Notes under the pieces: generated by a model
Database searches by the model: none
Told to the model about the DNA's origin: nothing
Seen by the model: the letters and a program-made list of their open reading frames with translations, nothing else
Position numbers and translations under genes: made by a program
Source: Anaeramoeba ignava
Lineage: Eukaryota > Metamonada > Anaeramoebidae
Direction of reading: 5' to 3'
Length of the DNA: 64,000 nucleotides
NCBI GenBank assembly: GCA_028826165.1
Contig: JAPDFW010000068.1
Coordinates: forward strand, 197,001-261,000
Shown here: piece after piece, positions 21,597 through 36,468 of the stretch
Numbering within the stretch: the stretch's first letter is position 1
Layout of the letters: each line of letters opens with the position of its first letter

Positions 21597-23457
21597 ATGT
21601 CAAAATTTTATGCTGTTCGTGTTGGAAGACAAACTGGTATTTTTTTTTCTTGGTTAGATTGTGAAAAACAAGTTAAAGGTTTTCCAAAAGCTGTTTATAA
21701 ATCATTTAAAACTTTATCAGAAGCTGAAAATTTTCTTTCAAATAATCCAAATTTATCAACAAATCAAAATATAAATTCAATTCAAAATTTATCAACAAAT
21801 CAAAATATAAATTCAATTCAAAATTTATCAACAAATCAAAATTTAAATTCAATCCAAAATTTATCAACAAATCAAAATATAAATTCAATTCAAAATTTAT
21901 CAAGAAATCAAAATTTAAATTCAATTCAAAATATAAATTCAAAATTTTATGCTGTTCGTGTTGGAAGACAAACTGGTATTTTTTTTTCTTGGTTAGACTG
22001 TGAAAAACAAGTTAAAGGTTTTCCAAAAGCTGTTTATAAATCATTTAAAACTTTATCAGAAGCTGAAAATTTTCTTTCAAATAATCCAAATTTATCAAAA
22101 AATCAAAATATAAATTCAATTCAAAATTTATCAACAACCCAAAATATAAAATCAATTCCAAATTTAAATTCAATTCAAAATATAAATTCAAATCAAAATA
22201 TAAAATCAATTCCAAATATAAATTCAATTCAAAATATATCAACAAATCAAAATATAAATTCAATTCCAAATATAAATTCAATTCCAAATAATATTCAAAA
22301 TATAAATTCAATCCAAAATTTAAAATCAATTCAAAATTTATCAACAAATCCAAATAATATTCAAAATATAAATTCAATTCAAAATATAAAATCAATTCAA
22401 AATAAAAATTATCAGCCAAACATTTCTATTTCAAAAATTCAAAATATAAAATCAATTCCAAATATATCAACAAATCAAAATTTATCAACAAATCAAAATA
22501 TAAATTCAAATCCAAATAATATTCAAAATATAAATTCAATTCCAAATAATATTCAAAATATAAATTCAATTCAAAATTTAAAATCAATTCAAAATATAAA
22601 ATCAATTCCAAATTTATCAACAAATCAAAATATAAATTCAAATCCAAATAATATTCAAAATATAAATTCAATTCCAAATAATATTCAAAATTTAAATTCA
22701 ATTCAAAATTTAAAATCAATTCAAAATTTATCAAGAAATCAAAATAATATTCAAAATATAAATTCAATTCCAAATAATATTCAAAATATAAATTCAATTC
22801 AAAATATAAAATCAATTCAAAATTTATCCAAAATAAGACCTGAAAAAAAAAGAAAAGAAAATGAATTCCTTGAAGTATTTACAGATGGAGCTTGTCAAGC
22901 AAATGGAACAAAAAGAGCAAAAGGAGGAATAGGAATTTTTTGGAAAGAAACTCAAGGCAAGTTATTTATTTTCAAACAAAACAAAAATATAATAACTTAA
23001 AATTGAAATAAAATTAATATTAATAGGTCTTAATTTGGAAAATGTTTCAAAACCACTTGAAAGTAAAAAAAAATTTATTTTTGAAAATTAAAAAAAAATT
23101 AAATTCAAAATGAAAAAAATAGAAAAACAAACAAATAATTCGGCAGAACTTACTGCAATTTTAGAAGCAATTAAAATGTGTCCAAAAAATAAAAATCTTA
23201 ATATCTTTTCAGATTCTCAATATTCAATTAATTGTATTACAAAATGGAGTAAAAAATGGAAGAAAAATAGATGGAAAACTACAAAAGGAAACAAAGTTGA
23301 AAACAAAGAATTAATTCAAGAAATTTTAAATGAAATATCAAAACATTCTGGAAAAATTAAATTTACTTATGTTGAAGGTCACAATAATGATTTTGGAAAT
23401 GAAATGGCAGATTTTTTAGCAAAAAAAGGTGCTTTTGAAAATAGAAAAGAAAAATAG
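21597..23457 (+). CDS. RNASEH1: Ribonuclease H1 with duplicated hybrid-binding domain
   Basis: Exons 21597..22956, 23027..23062 and 23123..23457 give 576 aa. The start is the ATG at 21597 (MSKFYAVRVGRQTG). The RNA/DNA hybrid-binding domain occurs twice (residues ~3-48 and ~116-163), nearly identical even in DNA. An Asn/Ser/Ile-rich linker of ~260 residues built from QNINSIQNL words separates it from the RNase H domain. The catalytic acidic residues are present: Asp430 (FTDGA), Glu474 (SAELTA), Asp496 (FSDSQ) and Asp562 (EMADFLA), plus His in VEGHNN. The enzyme degrades the RNA strand of R-loops and primers in nucleus or mitochondria. Intron 1 is GC-AG (AAG|GCAAGT); intron 2 is GTAAAA...ATAG. 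The gene begins only 56 nt after the HPS1-like stop. Confidence 0.88.
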
Positions 23458-23559
23458 AAAAATAATTTTTTTTGTTCCACTTTTTTTTTTAATAAAAATA
23501 GAAAAATAATATTTTTTTTTTGTTTGTTTGTTTGTTTGTTTGATTTTGTTTTTTTTTTA

Positions 23560-25570
23560 TTAAAATCCCCAAAATTTTATTGTTCCATCTTCACTATAAG
23601 TAACTAATAATGATTTTTGTGGATGATGAACAATTCCAACAACTTCTTTTTCATGACCAATAAATTGATGTTCCAAATTATTTGTAATTAAACTAAAACA
23701 AAAAATAGTTCCCGATTCATCAACAGCATAAATCCAAGTTCCTTTAGCAGAAACACAAGCGGCAACAAAATCTTTTGGTTGATTAGTCTTTATAGTTGGA
23801 GATGAAAAAATTTGTGAAATGGATCCACTTTGATCAATAATGAACAAATGAGGAGAACGATTACAAACAAGAATTTTGCCTTTTTTTTCAGGAATAAATT
23901 GAATTGAATAAAGAGTTGCATCATCTTTTGCTTGTAATTCCAACGTATTAAGATCCATTCCTTTTATCTTCTCTTGATCAACTTGTGCCAATTTTGGAAG
24001 ATGGAAAATTGACAAACATTGTTCTGATTTGATGTCCCAAATCCTAATTGATCCATCACTTGATCCACTGAGCAAAATTGTTCCACTTTTTGGAATAAGA
24101 ATTGAATTTACAAACGATTGATGTCCTCGAAATTCTTTTAGTTTGTTTCCTGATCTTAATCCATGAGAACGAATTAAAGAATCAAAAGACCCACTCATAA
24201 TCTCTAATTTTTCTGATAAAATTTCAAGACAAGTTATTCCTTGTGAATGAGCAGTTGGAATTTTTTTTAACAATTTTCCAGTTTCTATTGACCAAATCTA
24301 AAAAAGAAAAAAAGCAAAATTTAAAAAAAAGCAAAATTTAAAAAAAAAAGCAAATAAAAGTTTCAAATTCAAAATTTTTTACTTTTATTTCCCCATTTTG
24401 TGATCCTGATGCTAATAATTTACTATTATTACTAAATGCTAAACTTAATATTGCTGAATCATGTTTCATTAATCCATTTTCTTGAAATGCTAAATCGGGA
24501 TGAATCTTGGCAATTTCAGGATCCCAAATCTCAATAAAACCTTGAATAGATCCAGTTGCAAAATATTTCCCGTTTGGAGAAAATAAAGCTTTTTCAGGAT
24601 AAGAATTTTGGAACTAAAAAAAATAAATAAATCAATCAAATCAATTTAAATGGAATAAAAATTAAATAAAAATCTTATTATTTACTTTGATAGAATCAAT
24701 AAATTTATCAGTACATTTTTCAACTTCTTCTGATAATCCAAAACTTTTCCTTGTTTGTGTTGTTGTTTTTCCATGAAAAAGATCAAAAGGTCCTTCAATT
24801 TGACTTAATTGATAATGCTCATGTTGAAATTTCATTGATTGTTCAAGTAAAACAAGTAATCGAGAAGGTTGACCTTCTGTTAAATAAGAAGAAACTCCTA
24901 AAAAAAAAATTGAATTATTTTTAAAAAAGAAAAAAAAAAGTGGAACAAAAAAAGTGGAACAAAAAAAAATTTTTTTTTTGGATAAGAATAAAATGGAAAT
25001 TAATAAATAAATACTATGAGAAAGTGTTGCTCTTCTTTTCTCACGAGTGATTCCTTCAGGATAAAACGATTGAAGTGAGAAATTTGGTTCATTAATAATC
25101 TGTTTCAATTTAACAAATCTTTCTGGCGAATTTTCATACATAATTTTCATTGGTTTTGTTGATGAAAGAATACTATTTGCCAATTCAAGTTCTTGAAGTT
25201 CAGCAAGTTCTAAAACAATTTGTTCGTTAAGATCAAATAGTAAATCGGTTGGTAAAGTTAATCCACTTAACATTTTAAGTACATCATCCCATTTTCCTTC
25301 TTGAATTGATAATGTGATTTTATCAACGGAATTCACTATATTTAAATATACTCCTGTTTCTTCTTGAATTGCTTGAAATGATTTAGGAAGATTATTCTCT
25401 TTCATAAATTGAAGAATCAATTTAATAACACTTTAATTTTTAATTTTTAATTTTAATTTTTAATTTTAATTTTAATTTTAATTTTTAATTTTGATTTTAA
25501 TTTTAATTTTAATTTTAATTTTTAATTTTGATTTCAATATTAATTTTTACTCTCCAGAATCTATTTCCAT
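23560..25570 (-). CDS. SMU1: SMU1 spliceosome-associated LisH-WD40 protein
   Basis: Five exons (25570-25551, 25430-25015, 24897-24686, 24613-24383, 24297-23560) give 538 aa (human SMU1 is 513). The 20-nt first exon encodes MEIDSG and the join gives DVIKLILQFMKEN, the LisH start seen in SMU1. A CTLH-like segment and EGITREKRRATLSH follow, then the family linker and seven-bladed WD40 domain (~residues 225-538). Clear blades include RSHGLRSGNKLKEFRGHQSFVN and GIVHHPQKSLLVTYSEDGTI. SMU1 works with RED/IK in the B-complex spliceosome, affecting splice-site choice, notably for short introns. Intron borders are GTAAAA, GTATTT, GTAAAT and GTAAAA. It is 76 nt divergent from an RCC1-BTB gene. Confidence 0.93.
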
Positions 25571-25646
25571 TAAATTAAAAAAAATGAAAAAAATGAAAAA
25601 AATGAAAAATGAAAATTTCATTTTTTTTCTTTTCAAAAAATAAATT
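25571..25646. promoter_or_regulatory. 76-bp divergent promoter SMU1 / RCC1-BTB A
   Basis: On the SMU1 strand this contains four CATTTTT words at 5-7 T spacing, the same motif seen before many starts here. On the other strand it has TTTCATTTTTTTTCTTTTC before the RCC1-BTB ATG. The shortness means the 5' UTRs and core promoters must overlap. Confidence 0.5.
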
Positions 25647-28087
25647 ATGTTCAATCAAAATAATTTATCCTTTTTTTTTGGAAGAAATCAAGCACCAATC
25701 CTTTTTAAAAATGAATCAAAGAAAATAAAAAAACCAAAACAATTTAAATTTGAAAATGGAGAATTAAAACTTTTAAATAACGAAATAAATCTAATTCCAA
25801 TTAAAGTCGAATATATAGAACCAGAAAAAATATTTTACAAATGTGAACCAATTGAAAATCAAAATGAAATTGAAAATCAAAATGAAAATCAAAATGAAAC
25901 TGAAAATCAAAATCAAATTGAAAATCAAAATCAAAATCAAAATAAAAATCAAATTGAAAATCAAAATCAAATTGAAAATCAAAATCAAATTGAAAATCAA
26001 AATCAAATTGAAAATCAAAATCAAAATGAAAATCAAAATAAAAATCAAAATCAAAATCAAAATCAAAATCAAAATCAAAATCAAAATCAAAATCAAAATT
26101 GAAAATAAAAATGAAACTGAAAATCAAAATCAAATTGAAAATGAAAATCAAAATCAAAATCAAATTGAAAATCAAAATCAAATTGAAAATGAAAATCAAA
26201 ATCAAAATCAAATTGAAAATAAAAATGAAACTGAAAATCAAAATCAAATTGAAAATCAAAATAAAAATCAAAATCAAAATCAAAATCAAATTCAAAATGA
26301 AAATCAAATTCAAAATCAAAATCAAATTCAAAATGAAAATGAAAATGAAAATGAAAATGAAAAACAAATTAAGCAAATTTCATCATGTTATTTTTCAACA
26401 ATTTTCCTTTTTAAAAATGGAAAAGCAATAGAATATTTAAGTAATGAATATTCAAATCAAAATCCTCAAAAAATCCAAATTGAAAATATTCAAAAAGTAT
26501 CTGTTGGTTTTCGAAATGAAACTATTTTAACAATAGAAGGAAATGTATTTGCCAAAGGAAAAGATATTAATTCAAAAAATACAAATGAATTTATCAATAT
26601 TTCATCATTAATTGAAGATACAAATGATAGAATAATTCAAGATATTGTTTCTGGATCTTTTTCAATTTACTTATTAACTTCAAATCAAAATGCTTATGGA
26701 ATTGGTTTAAATAATTTTGGCCAACTTGGTTTTGATTCTGAAACACTTAAAGAAACAAAAAAACCAATTTTAATAATGAAAAATGTTTCTAAAATATCTT
26801 CAGGAAATTCTTCACATCATGTTTTTCTTTTAAATTCAAATCAAGAATTATTTGGATGCGGATATAATCAATTTGGTCAACTTGGATTAGGAGAATCAAT
26901 AAAAGAAAAAGAAAAAATCCAAAAATTAACCAAAATCCAAAATATTCCAAAAGGTAAAATAATTGATATTCAATGTGGAGGTTTCCATTCAATAATGCTG
27001 ATTGAAAATGAAAATGAAAATCCAAAAAGAAAACTTTATTCATGTGGAAATTATCATTATAATGGACTTGGCAAAGAAGGAGATACTTATGAATTTACTG
27101 AAATCAAATCACCTTTTTTTGAAAATGATGATAATATTCTTGATTTTTCCGTTGGATATACACATAATTTAATTTTAACAACAGAAGGGAGAGTGATAGG
27201 ATTTGGAGATAATTTATATGGTGAATTAGGAACTGGAAATACAAATCATCAATTAATTCCAATCCAAATTGAACTTCCTGAATTAATATTTAATAAATAT
27301 ATTTTCAATTATCATATTTCTTGTGGATATTTCAATTCATTTATTTATTGCCCTTCTTCTTTTTCCAATCTTGAAGAAGATTTGATAAAACTATTCCGAA
27401 GAAAAGAATTTTGTGATATTTCATTTAAAACAGAAAATGGAGAAATAATCAAAGCTCATAAATTAATATTGAAATATAGATTAAATCAAAATCAAAATCA
27501 AATTGAAAAACTTCAAGAAATTATTTCAACTAAATCAATTAAAGAATCAAATCAAATATTTGAAATGATTTATTCAAACAGAATAATAAACCCAAAATTA
27601 TATTCTGAAATTAAAGAAATTATAAATTCTAATGAAAAAATTGAAGAAACAATGAAAAGAATTTATTTAAATGAAAATGAAAATGAAAATGAAAATGAAA
27701 ATGAAAAAGATTTTATAATTGAAAGAAAAGAAAAACAATATAAATTTCCCAAATTAATATTAATAATGAGAAGTGAATTATATCGAGGAATGTTTTTATC
27801 TGTAACAAATGATACTTCTAATAAAGTTACAGATTATAGTGAATTAAGTAATAAATCATTTCAAATATTAGAATATTGGATTTATTCAAATCAAATTAAA
27901 AAAGGAATTAAAATTACACAAAGAAATGATTAATGAAATTAAAATTGGAATTGATTATTTTCAATTAAATCAAACAAATCCAAATTTATTTGATTTATTA
28001 ATTATCAAATTTAATCATCAAAATGAAAATTACAAAACTAAAGAAGGATATATTCCAATCCACATTCAATATATAAATCAAAATTAA
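25647..28087 (+). pseudogene. RCC1-BTB repeat protein, copy A (two frameshifts)
   Basis: The gene starts MFNQNNLSFFFGRNQAP and runs into a Gln/Asn/Glu/Ile-rich tract (25850-26370). The frame breaks at ~26096 where the repeat word CAAATTGAA carries an extra A. It then continues as RCC1 repeats (YGIGLNNFGQLGFD, FGCGYNQFGQLGLGE, IDIQCGGFHS, GFGDNLYGELGTGN). A first BTB follows (EFCDISFKTENGEIIKAHKLIL) and a second BTB-like module (YKFPKLILIMRSELYRGMF). A second extra A at ~27919-27922 brings an early stop at 27931. Without it the frame reaches 28087 and matches the copies' GIDYFQLNQTNPNL ending. The RCC1 propeller plus BTB suggests a scaffold or Cullin-3 adaptor rather than a Ran exchange factor. 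Both breaks are single-A length changes, so assembly error is possible. Confidence 0.72.
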
Positions 28088-28322
28088 AATCAAAATTAAA
28101 ATTAAAATTAAAATTAAAATTAAAATTAAAATTAAAATTAAAATTAAAATTAAAATTAAAATTAAATTTAAAATTTAAAATCAAAATTAAAATCAAAATT
28201 AAAATCAAAATTAAAATCAAAATTAAAATTAAAATTAAAATTAAAATTAAAATCAAAATTAAAATCAAAATTAAAATTAAAATTAAAATTAAAATTAAAA
28301 TTAAAATCAAAATCAAAAATTC
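28085..28322. repeat. AAAATT/AAAATC hexamer array
   Basis: About 235 nt of AAAATT and AAAATC hexamers directly follow copy A. They end in AAAATTC and CATTTTTTCATTTTTTC before the copy B start. No gene is seen. Confidence 0.8.
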
Positions 28323-28357
28323 ATTTTTTCATTTTTTCATTTTTTTTCTTTTTAAAA

Positions 28358-30141
28358 ATGAATGAAATTTTATTTTTTGGAAGAAATGTTATTCCAATTA
28401 TTATCAAAAATGAACCGAATATAATAACAAAACCAATTCAATTTAAATTTGAAAATGAAAATGAAAATAAAAATGAAAAACAAATTAAACAAATTTCATC
28501 AGGTTATTTTTCAACAATTTTCCTTTTTAAAAATGGAAAAGCAATAGAATATTTATATGAAAATGATTCAAAACAAAATCCTGAAAAATCCAAATTGAAG
28601 AAAATATTCAAAAAGTAACTGTTGGTGAAGATAATGAAACTATTTTAACAATAGAAGGAAATGTATTTGCCAAAGGAAAAGATATTAATTCAAAAAACCC
28701 AAATGAATTTATCAATATTTCATCATTAATTGAAGATAAAAATGATAGAATAATTGAAGATATTGTTTCTGGATATAATTCAATTTACTTATTAACTTCA
28801 AATCAAAATGTTTATGGAATTGGTTCAAATGAATATGGTCAACTTGGTTTTGATTCTAAAACACTTCCAAAAACAGAAAAACCAATTTTAATAATGAAAA
28901 ATATTTCTAAAATATTTTCAGGAATTTCTTCAAATCATGTTTTTCTTTTAAATTCAAATCAAGAATTGTTTGTATGTGGTGGTAATTACAATTCTAAATT
29001 TGGATTAGGAGAATCAAGAAAAGAATTAAAAATCCAAAAATTAACCAAAATCCAAAATATTCCAAAAGGTAAAATAATTGATATTCAATGTGGATTCTCT
29101 TTCTCAATAATGTTGATTGAAAATGAAAATGAAAATCCAAAAAGAAAACTTTATTCATGTGGAAATTATGAATTAAACGGACTTGGCAAATATGGGGATA
29201 CTGATGAATTTACTGAAATCAAATCATATTTATTTGAAAATGATGATGATATTCTTGATTTTTCTTGTGGAAATAGACATACTTTGATTTTAACTTCCAG
29301 AATGATGATAGGATTTGGAGATAATTTTTATGGTCAATTAGGAACTGGAGATACAAATAATCAATTAATTCCTATTCAAATTGAACTTCCTAAATTAATA
29401 TTTAATGAAGATATTTCCAATTATCGTATTCTTTGTAGAAATGAAAAATCATTTCTTTATTATTCTCCTCCTTCTTTTTCCAATCTTGAAGAAGATTTGA
29501 TAAAATTATTTGAAAGAAAAGAATTTTGTGATACTTCATTTAAAACAAAAAATGGAGAAATAATTGAAGCTCATAAATTAATATTGAAATATAGATTAAA
29601 TCAAAATGAAAATCAAAATCAAAATCAAAATGAAATTGAAAAACTTAAAGAAATTATTTCAAATAAATCAATTAAAGAATCAAATCAAATATTTGAAATG
29701 ATTTATTCAAACAGAATAATAAATCCAGTATTATATTCTGAAATTAAAGAAATTATAAATTTAAATGAAAAAATTGAAGAAACAATGAAAAGAATTTATT
29801 TAAATGAAAATGAAAATGAAAAAGATTTTATAATTGAAAGAAAAGAAAAACAATATAAATTTCCTAAATTAATATTAATAATGAGAAGTGAATTATATCG
29901 AGGAATGTTTTTATCTGTAACAGAAGATAAATCAAATAAAGTTACAGATTATAGTGAATTAAGTAATAAATCATTCCAAATATTTGAATATTGGATTTAT
30001 TCAAATCAAATTAAAGATGAAATTCAAATTACAAAAGAAATCATTAATGAATTAGAAACAGGAATTGATTATTTTCAATTAAATCAAACAAATCCAAATT
30101 TATTTGATTTATTAATTAAGAAATTTAAAAATCAAAATTAA
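28358..30141 (+). pseudogene. RCC1-BTB repeat protein, copy B (one frameshift)
   Basis: This is a tandem paralogue of copy A. MNEILFFGRNVIPIIIKNEPN leads into a short Asn/Glu tract, then IKQISSGYFSTIFLFKNGK. At ~28580-28585 one A is missing compared with copy A (CCTGAAAAATCC against CCTCAAAAAATCC), so the first frame stops at 28618. The same protein resumes one frame over from 28615 without a stop to 30141: RCC1 repeats (YGIGSNEYGQLGFD, GFGDNFYGQLGTGD), BTB (EFCDTSFKTKNGEIIEAHKLI) and the second BTB-like module ending LLIKKFKNQN. The long undamaged downstream frame means the break is recent, or a sequencing error in an A run. Confidence 0.72.
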
Positions 30142-30570
30142 AATTAAAATCAAAATTAAAATTAAAATCAAAATTAAAATTAAAATTAAAATTAAAATTA
30201 AAATTAAAATTAAAATTAAAATCAAAATTAAAATCAAAATCAAAATTAAAATCAAAATTAAAATTAAAATCAAAATTAAAATTAAAATTAAAATCAAAAT
30301 TAAAATTAAAATTAAAATTAAAATTAAAATCAAAATTAAAATTAAAATTAAAATTAAAATTAAAATTAAAATCAAAATTAAAATTAAAATTAAAATTAAA
30401 ATTAAAATTAAAATTAAAATTAAAATCAAAATTAAAATCAAAATCAAAATCAAAATCAAAATTAAAATTTAAAATTAAAATTAAAATTAAAATTAAAATC
30501 AAAATTAAAATCAAAATCAAAATCAAAATTAAAATTTAAAATTAAAATTAAAATTAAAATTAAAATCAAA
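30137..30570. repeat. AAAATT/AAAATC hexamer array after copy B
   Basis: About 430 nt of AAAATT hexamers with scattered AAAATC, begun by the stop codon region of copy B itself (CAAAATTAAAATTAAAATC). It ends where actin 3' flanking sequence begins (CAAAACTATTT). The long ILILIL frames on the reverse strand are artefacts of this array. Confidence 0.85.
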
Positions 30571-30690
30571 ACTATTTAAAAAATTTGATTTGGATTTGGA
30601 TTTTATTTTTTGCTTTTCAAAAAAAAAAGAAAAGAAAAAAGAAATCCATTTGAAGAAGAAATTCAAAAAAGAAATGATTTAGATTGAAAT

Positions 30691-32170
<1,480 letters not shown>

Positions 32171-32282
32171 AAAAATTAAATCAATTTAATTAATATTAAT
32201 TTGTAATTTCTATTAAATTTTTCATTTCAAATTGAGTTTGTTTGATTAAAAATTAAATTAAAATAAAATTAAAATTTTTTGT

Positions 32283-33746
32283 TTAAATAAAATAAGTCTC
32301 AACTTCATCAACAATCCATTCATTATAAGAACCAGCTAAATAATTTTTAGCTTGATTTTTTCCTAATTTAACTTCATTAGGCAAATTGTAGGCATATCCT
32401 AAAGCTGAAAAACCAGGTTGTAATTTAGAATTTAAATATATATCAAAACCTGATCCAAAAACTGGACCTCTATCATCATACCAATATTCAATTGCATTTT
32501 CTTCTTTTCCTTTTTTAATTGTAAGTTTCTCTGGTTTTCGATCATTCTTATCATTTCTTAATGAAAAAATAAATGCATTTGGATCAATAATGAAACCATT
32601 TTTGTTTTTTCTCGATGTTTTTTCCCATTTTGATTTATCAGTCGTAAATCCAACTTGAGTAAATCCTCCAAAAATAAAGTTATCTAGTGTTTTGATAATA
32701 ACTAATGTTTTTCCTTTATTATCACAAATATCATGCCATTTTTTAGAATTGAATCCATCTCTTATTGCTGAAAATCCCAATTTCATTTTGCAAAAGAAAT
32801 CATTATCATTGATCCATTCTTTTAATTTCTTGAAATGTTGTATATCTTGAATAATTGCTGATTTAAATCTTATCCTTGGTTTGAAAATGAATGAATTTTC
32901 TTCTTCAATAAATTCATTCAATTCTTTTTTATCATTTTCATTCTGAAGTTTTTGGAATTGAATTAATTTTTGTGAAATTTGGTTTGGAATTAAATCTTCT
33001 TTCAAAATATCTTCAATTTCTTGTTTTGTAAAATCAATAAATCTGATTTTATCAATAAGATTGGAAATTTGATTTTCTAATTTTTCTTTTTCTTCTTTAT
33101 TCAGTTCTTGGTTTTCTTTTTCTTGATTAATATTTAATTTATGTTTTCCCCATTTTATTATTGATTGAAAAAGTTCAAATTCATTTGAAAAAATATCATC
33201 ATTTGATAATATTGAATTTAAATGATTTTCTTCAAGTTCAAGAAAAAATGGAGTTTTGATGAATTCTTCAAAATTTTCAGAAATAAATTGATAAGAAAAA
33301 TCCAATAATTCATTTAAGTTCATTGATTCAGATAATTTAAGAACATCAATAACAGTTTCAATTTGTAAATTCTTTTGAATAAAATTTGAAGAAAAATGAA
33401 TTAATTCATCAATGAAATATTTTGAAGAAAACAATAAAATTTGAATTGCATTTTCTAAATTAATTTCAATTTTTCCTGAATAAAAATAATTCAAAATTGG
33501 AGATAGAATTGAACTTGAAAAATCTTTTAGAATCATTTTATTTTCTTGATATTCTTTCATTTTGGAATTGAAAAGGGATTTAAAATAATGACTTCTTGAA
33601 GAAAGAATTGATTTATGAGTTTTAAATGAAATTTGATTTTGTTCACAAATTATTTCAAAATCAAAATAACTTTCTTCTTCTTTTTGATTTTGAAATAAAT
33701 TTTTAAAATCATTTGAAAGTTTTTCTAAATTTAAATAAGTTTCCAT
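32283..33746 (-). CDS. BTB-BACK-TLDc protein 1
   Basis: 487 aa in one exon, starting METYLNLEKLSNDF. I chose the ATG at 33746 over the one at 33806 because the 20 upstream codons only translate an AT repeat and the CATTTTTTT motif that elsewhere lies in 5' leaders. Residues ~28-135 are BTB (FKTHKSILSSRSHYFKSLFN), ~135-275 BACK-like helices, and ~310-487 a TLDc domain (KLKEWINDNDFFCKMKLGFSAIRDGF, FGGFTQVGF, NAFIFSLRND, AGSYNEWIVDEVETYFI). TLDc domains bind V-ATPase or act in oxidative-stress resistance in other eukaryotes. BTB-TLDc combinations are common in amoebae, and the exact role here is unknown. The gene sits between the two actin copies on the same strand. Confidence 0.85.
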   Translation of the reverse strand: METYLNLEKLSNDFKNLFQNQKEEESYFDFEIICEQNQISFKTHKSILSSRSHYFKSLFNSKMKEYQENKMILKDFSSSILSPILNYFYSGKIEINLENAIQILLFSSKYFIDELIHFSSNFIQKNLQIETVIDVLKLSESMNLNELLDFSYQFISENFEEFIKTPFFLELEENHLNSILSNDDIFSNEFELFQSIIKWGKHKLNINQEKENQELNKEEKEKLENQISNLIDKIRFIDFTKQEIEDILKEDLIPNQISQKLIQFQKLQNENDKKELNEFIEEENSFIFKPRIRFKSAIIQDIQHFKKLKEWINDNDFFCKMKLGFSAIRDGFNSKKWHDICDNKGKTLVIIKTLDNFIFGGFTQVGFTTDKSKWEKTSRKNKNGFIIDPNAFIFSLRNDKNDRKPEKLTIKKGKEENAIEYWYDDRGPVFGSGFDIYLNSKLQPGFSALGYAYNLPNEVKLGKNQAKNYLAGSYNEWIVDEVETYFI

Positions 33747-33937
33747 TTTTAAATAAAAATTTGAAATGAAAAAAATGAAAAAAATTAAAATTAAAATCAA
33801 AATCAAAACTATTTAAAAAATTTGATTTGGATTTGGATTTTATTTTTTGCTTTTCAAAAAAAAAAATTGATTTGGGAATTGATTTAAAAATTCAAAAAAA
33901 ATTGATTTGAATTTTAAAAATTGGAAAGGATTTAAAT

Positions 33938-35405
<1,468 letters not shown>

Positions 35406-36468
35406 TTCTCTTATTGATTTGGGAATCAAAAAAATCCAAATATTGGTCTCTTGAAAAAAAAAAATTCAAAGAAGTTATTCAATTCAAAAAATTTTGGATA
35501 TATATTATTGAAATTTCTAAAAGGAATTTAAAAAGTGTTAATAATAAAAATTTTCTCCAAAACTTCATTTACTTCAGATTATTAACTTTAATAAGAAAAT
35601 ATAATTAAACTTTCTTTTCAAAATTTAATAAACTTTTCTAATTAATTTTATTTCCAAAATGAAATGGAAAATATTAAACAAATTAATTTGAAAATAAAAA
35701 TAGGATCCTGTTTAAAGTTTAATTTTAAATTAAATAATAATTCAAACAATTTAAAAAATTTGATATAAATTAAATCAAAATATTTATTAATAAAATATAA
35801 TTATTTTTGAATTAAAAAGTATTAATTTAATTTATAAATTAATTTAAAAATATAATTTAATATTTAGTTTTATTATTGAAATAATAATTTATTGTTTTAA
35901 ATTTAAATATTTTATTATTAAAATATTTAAACATATAAATATAAAAATGAAAATAGATTTAATTTAATATTTAATTTATAAATTAATTTAAAAATATAAT
36001 TTAATATTTAATTTTATTATTAAAATAATAATTCAATGTTTTAGATTTAAATATTTTATTATTTAAAAATATTTTGAAAATTGATTTTTGAAATTAAAAT
36101 TTTATCTTTTTGAATTAAATTGAATTAATATTAATTTGGAAATTTGTTTTTAAATTTAAATTTATTAATAATTTTTAAATTCCAAAAAAATTAAATTAAA
36201 AATTAAATTAAAATAATTTTCCTTTTTTTTTTAATAATAAAAATTAATAAAAAATAATAATAATTTATTAATAAATTAATTTAAAATAATAAATTAAAAA
36301 GAAAATTAAATTAATTATTAATTTAAATTTATTCTCATTTTTTATATTTTTATTTATTTTCAAAATCCACTTTTTTTATTCATTTTTTTTTTGCTTTTTT
36401 TTTTTCATTTTTCCTTTTTCTTTAAAAAACAAAAAACAAAACACAAAAAAACAAAAACAAAAAACAAA
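35406..36468. other. AT-rich intergenic region with two copies of a ~142-bp element
   Basis: No gene recognised. Positions ~35840-36075 carry two tandem copies of an element containing TTAATATTTAATTTATAAAT and TTAAATATTTTATTATT, ending TTTAAAAATATTTTGAAAA. The same element forms an array at 39.4-40.1 kb. The last 100 nt are T-rich with CATTTTT words and then an AAAAACAAA leader before the BTB-TLDc 2 ATG. Confidence 0.65.

Noticed and set aside
30112-30526. Long reverse-strand frames coding ILILIL and NFNFDF repeats
   Set aside because: They are translations of the AAAATT/AAAATC hexamer array, with no start context and no family similarity. The same holds for frames at 9.0, 12.1, 13.2, 25.8-26.4, 28.0-28.3 and 61.9-63.0 kb.
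33746-33806. N-terminal hydrophobic segment ([13 protein letters not shown]) on BTB-TLDc 1
   Set aside because: It is the translation of an upstream AT repeat and the CATTTTTT leader motif. The METYL start at 33746 is better placed.
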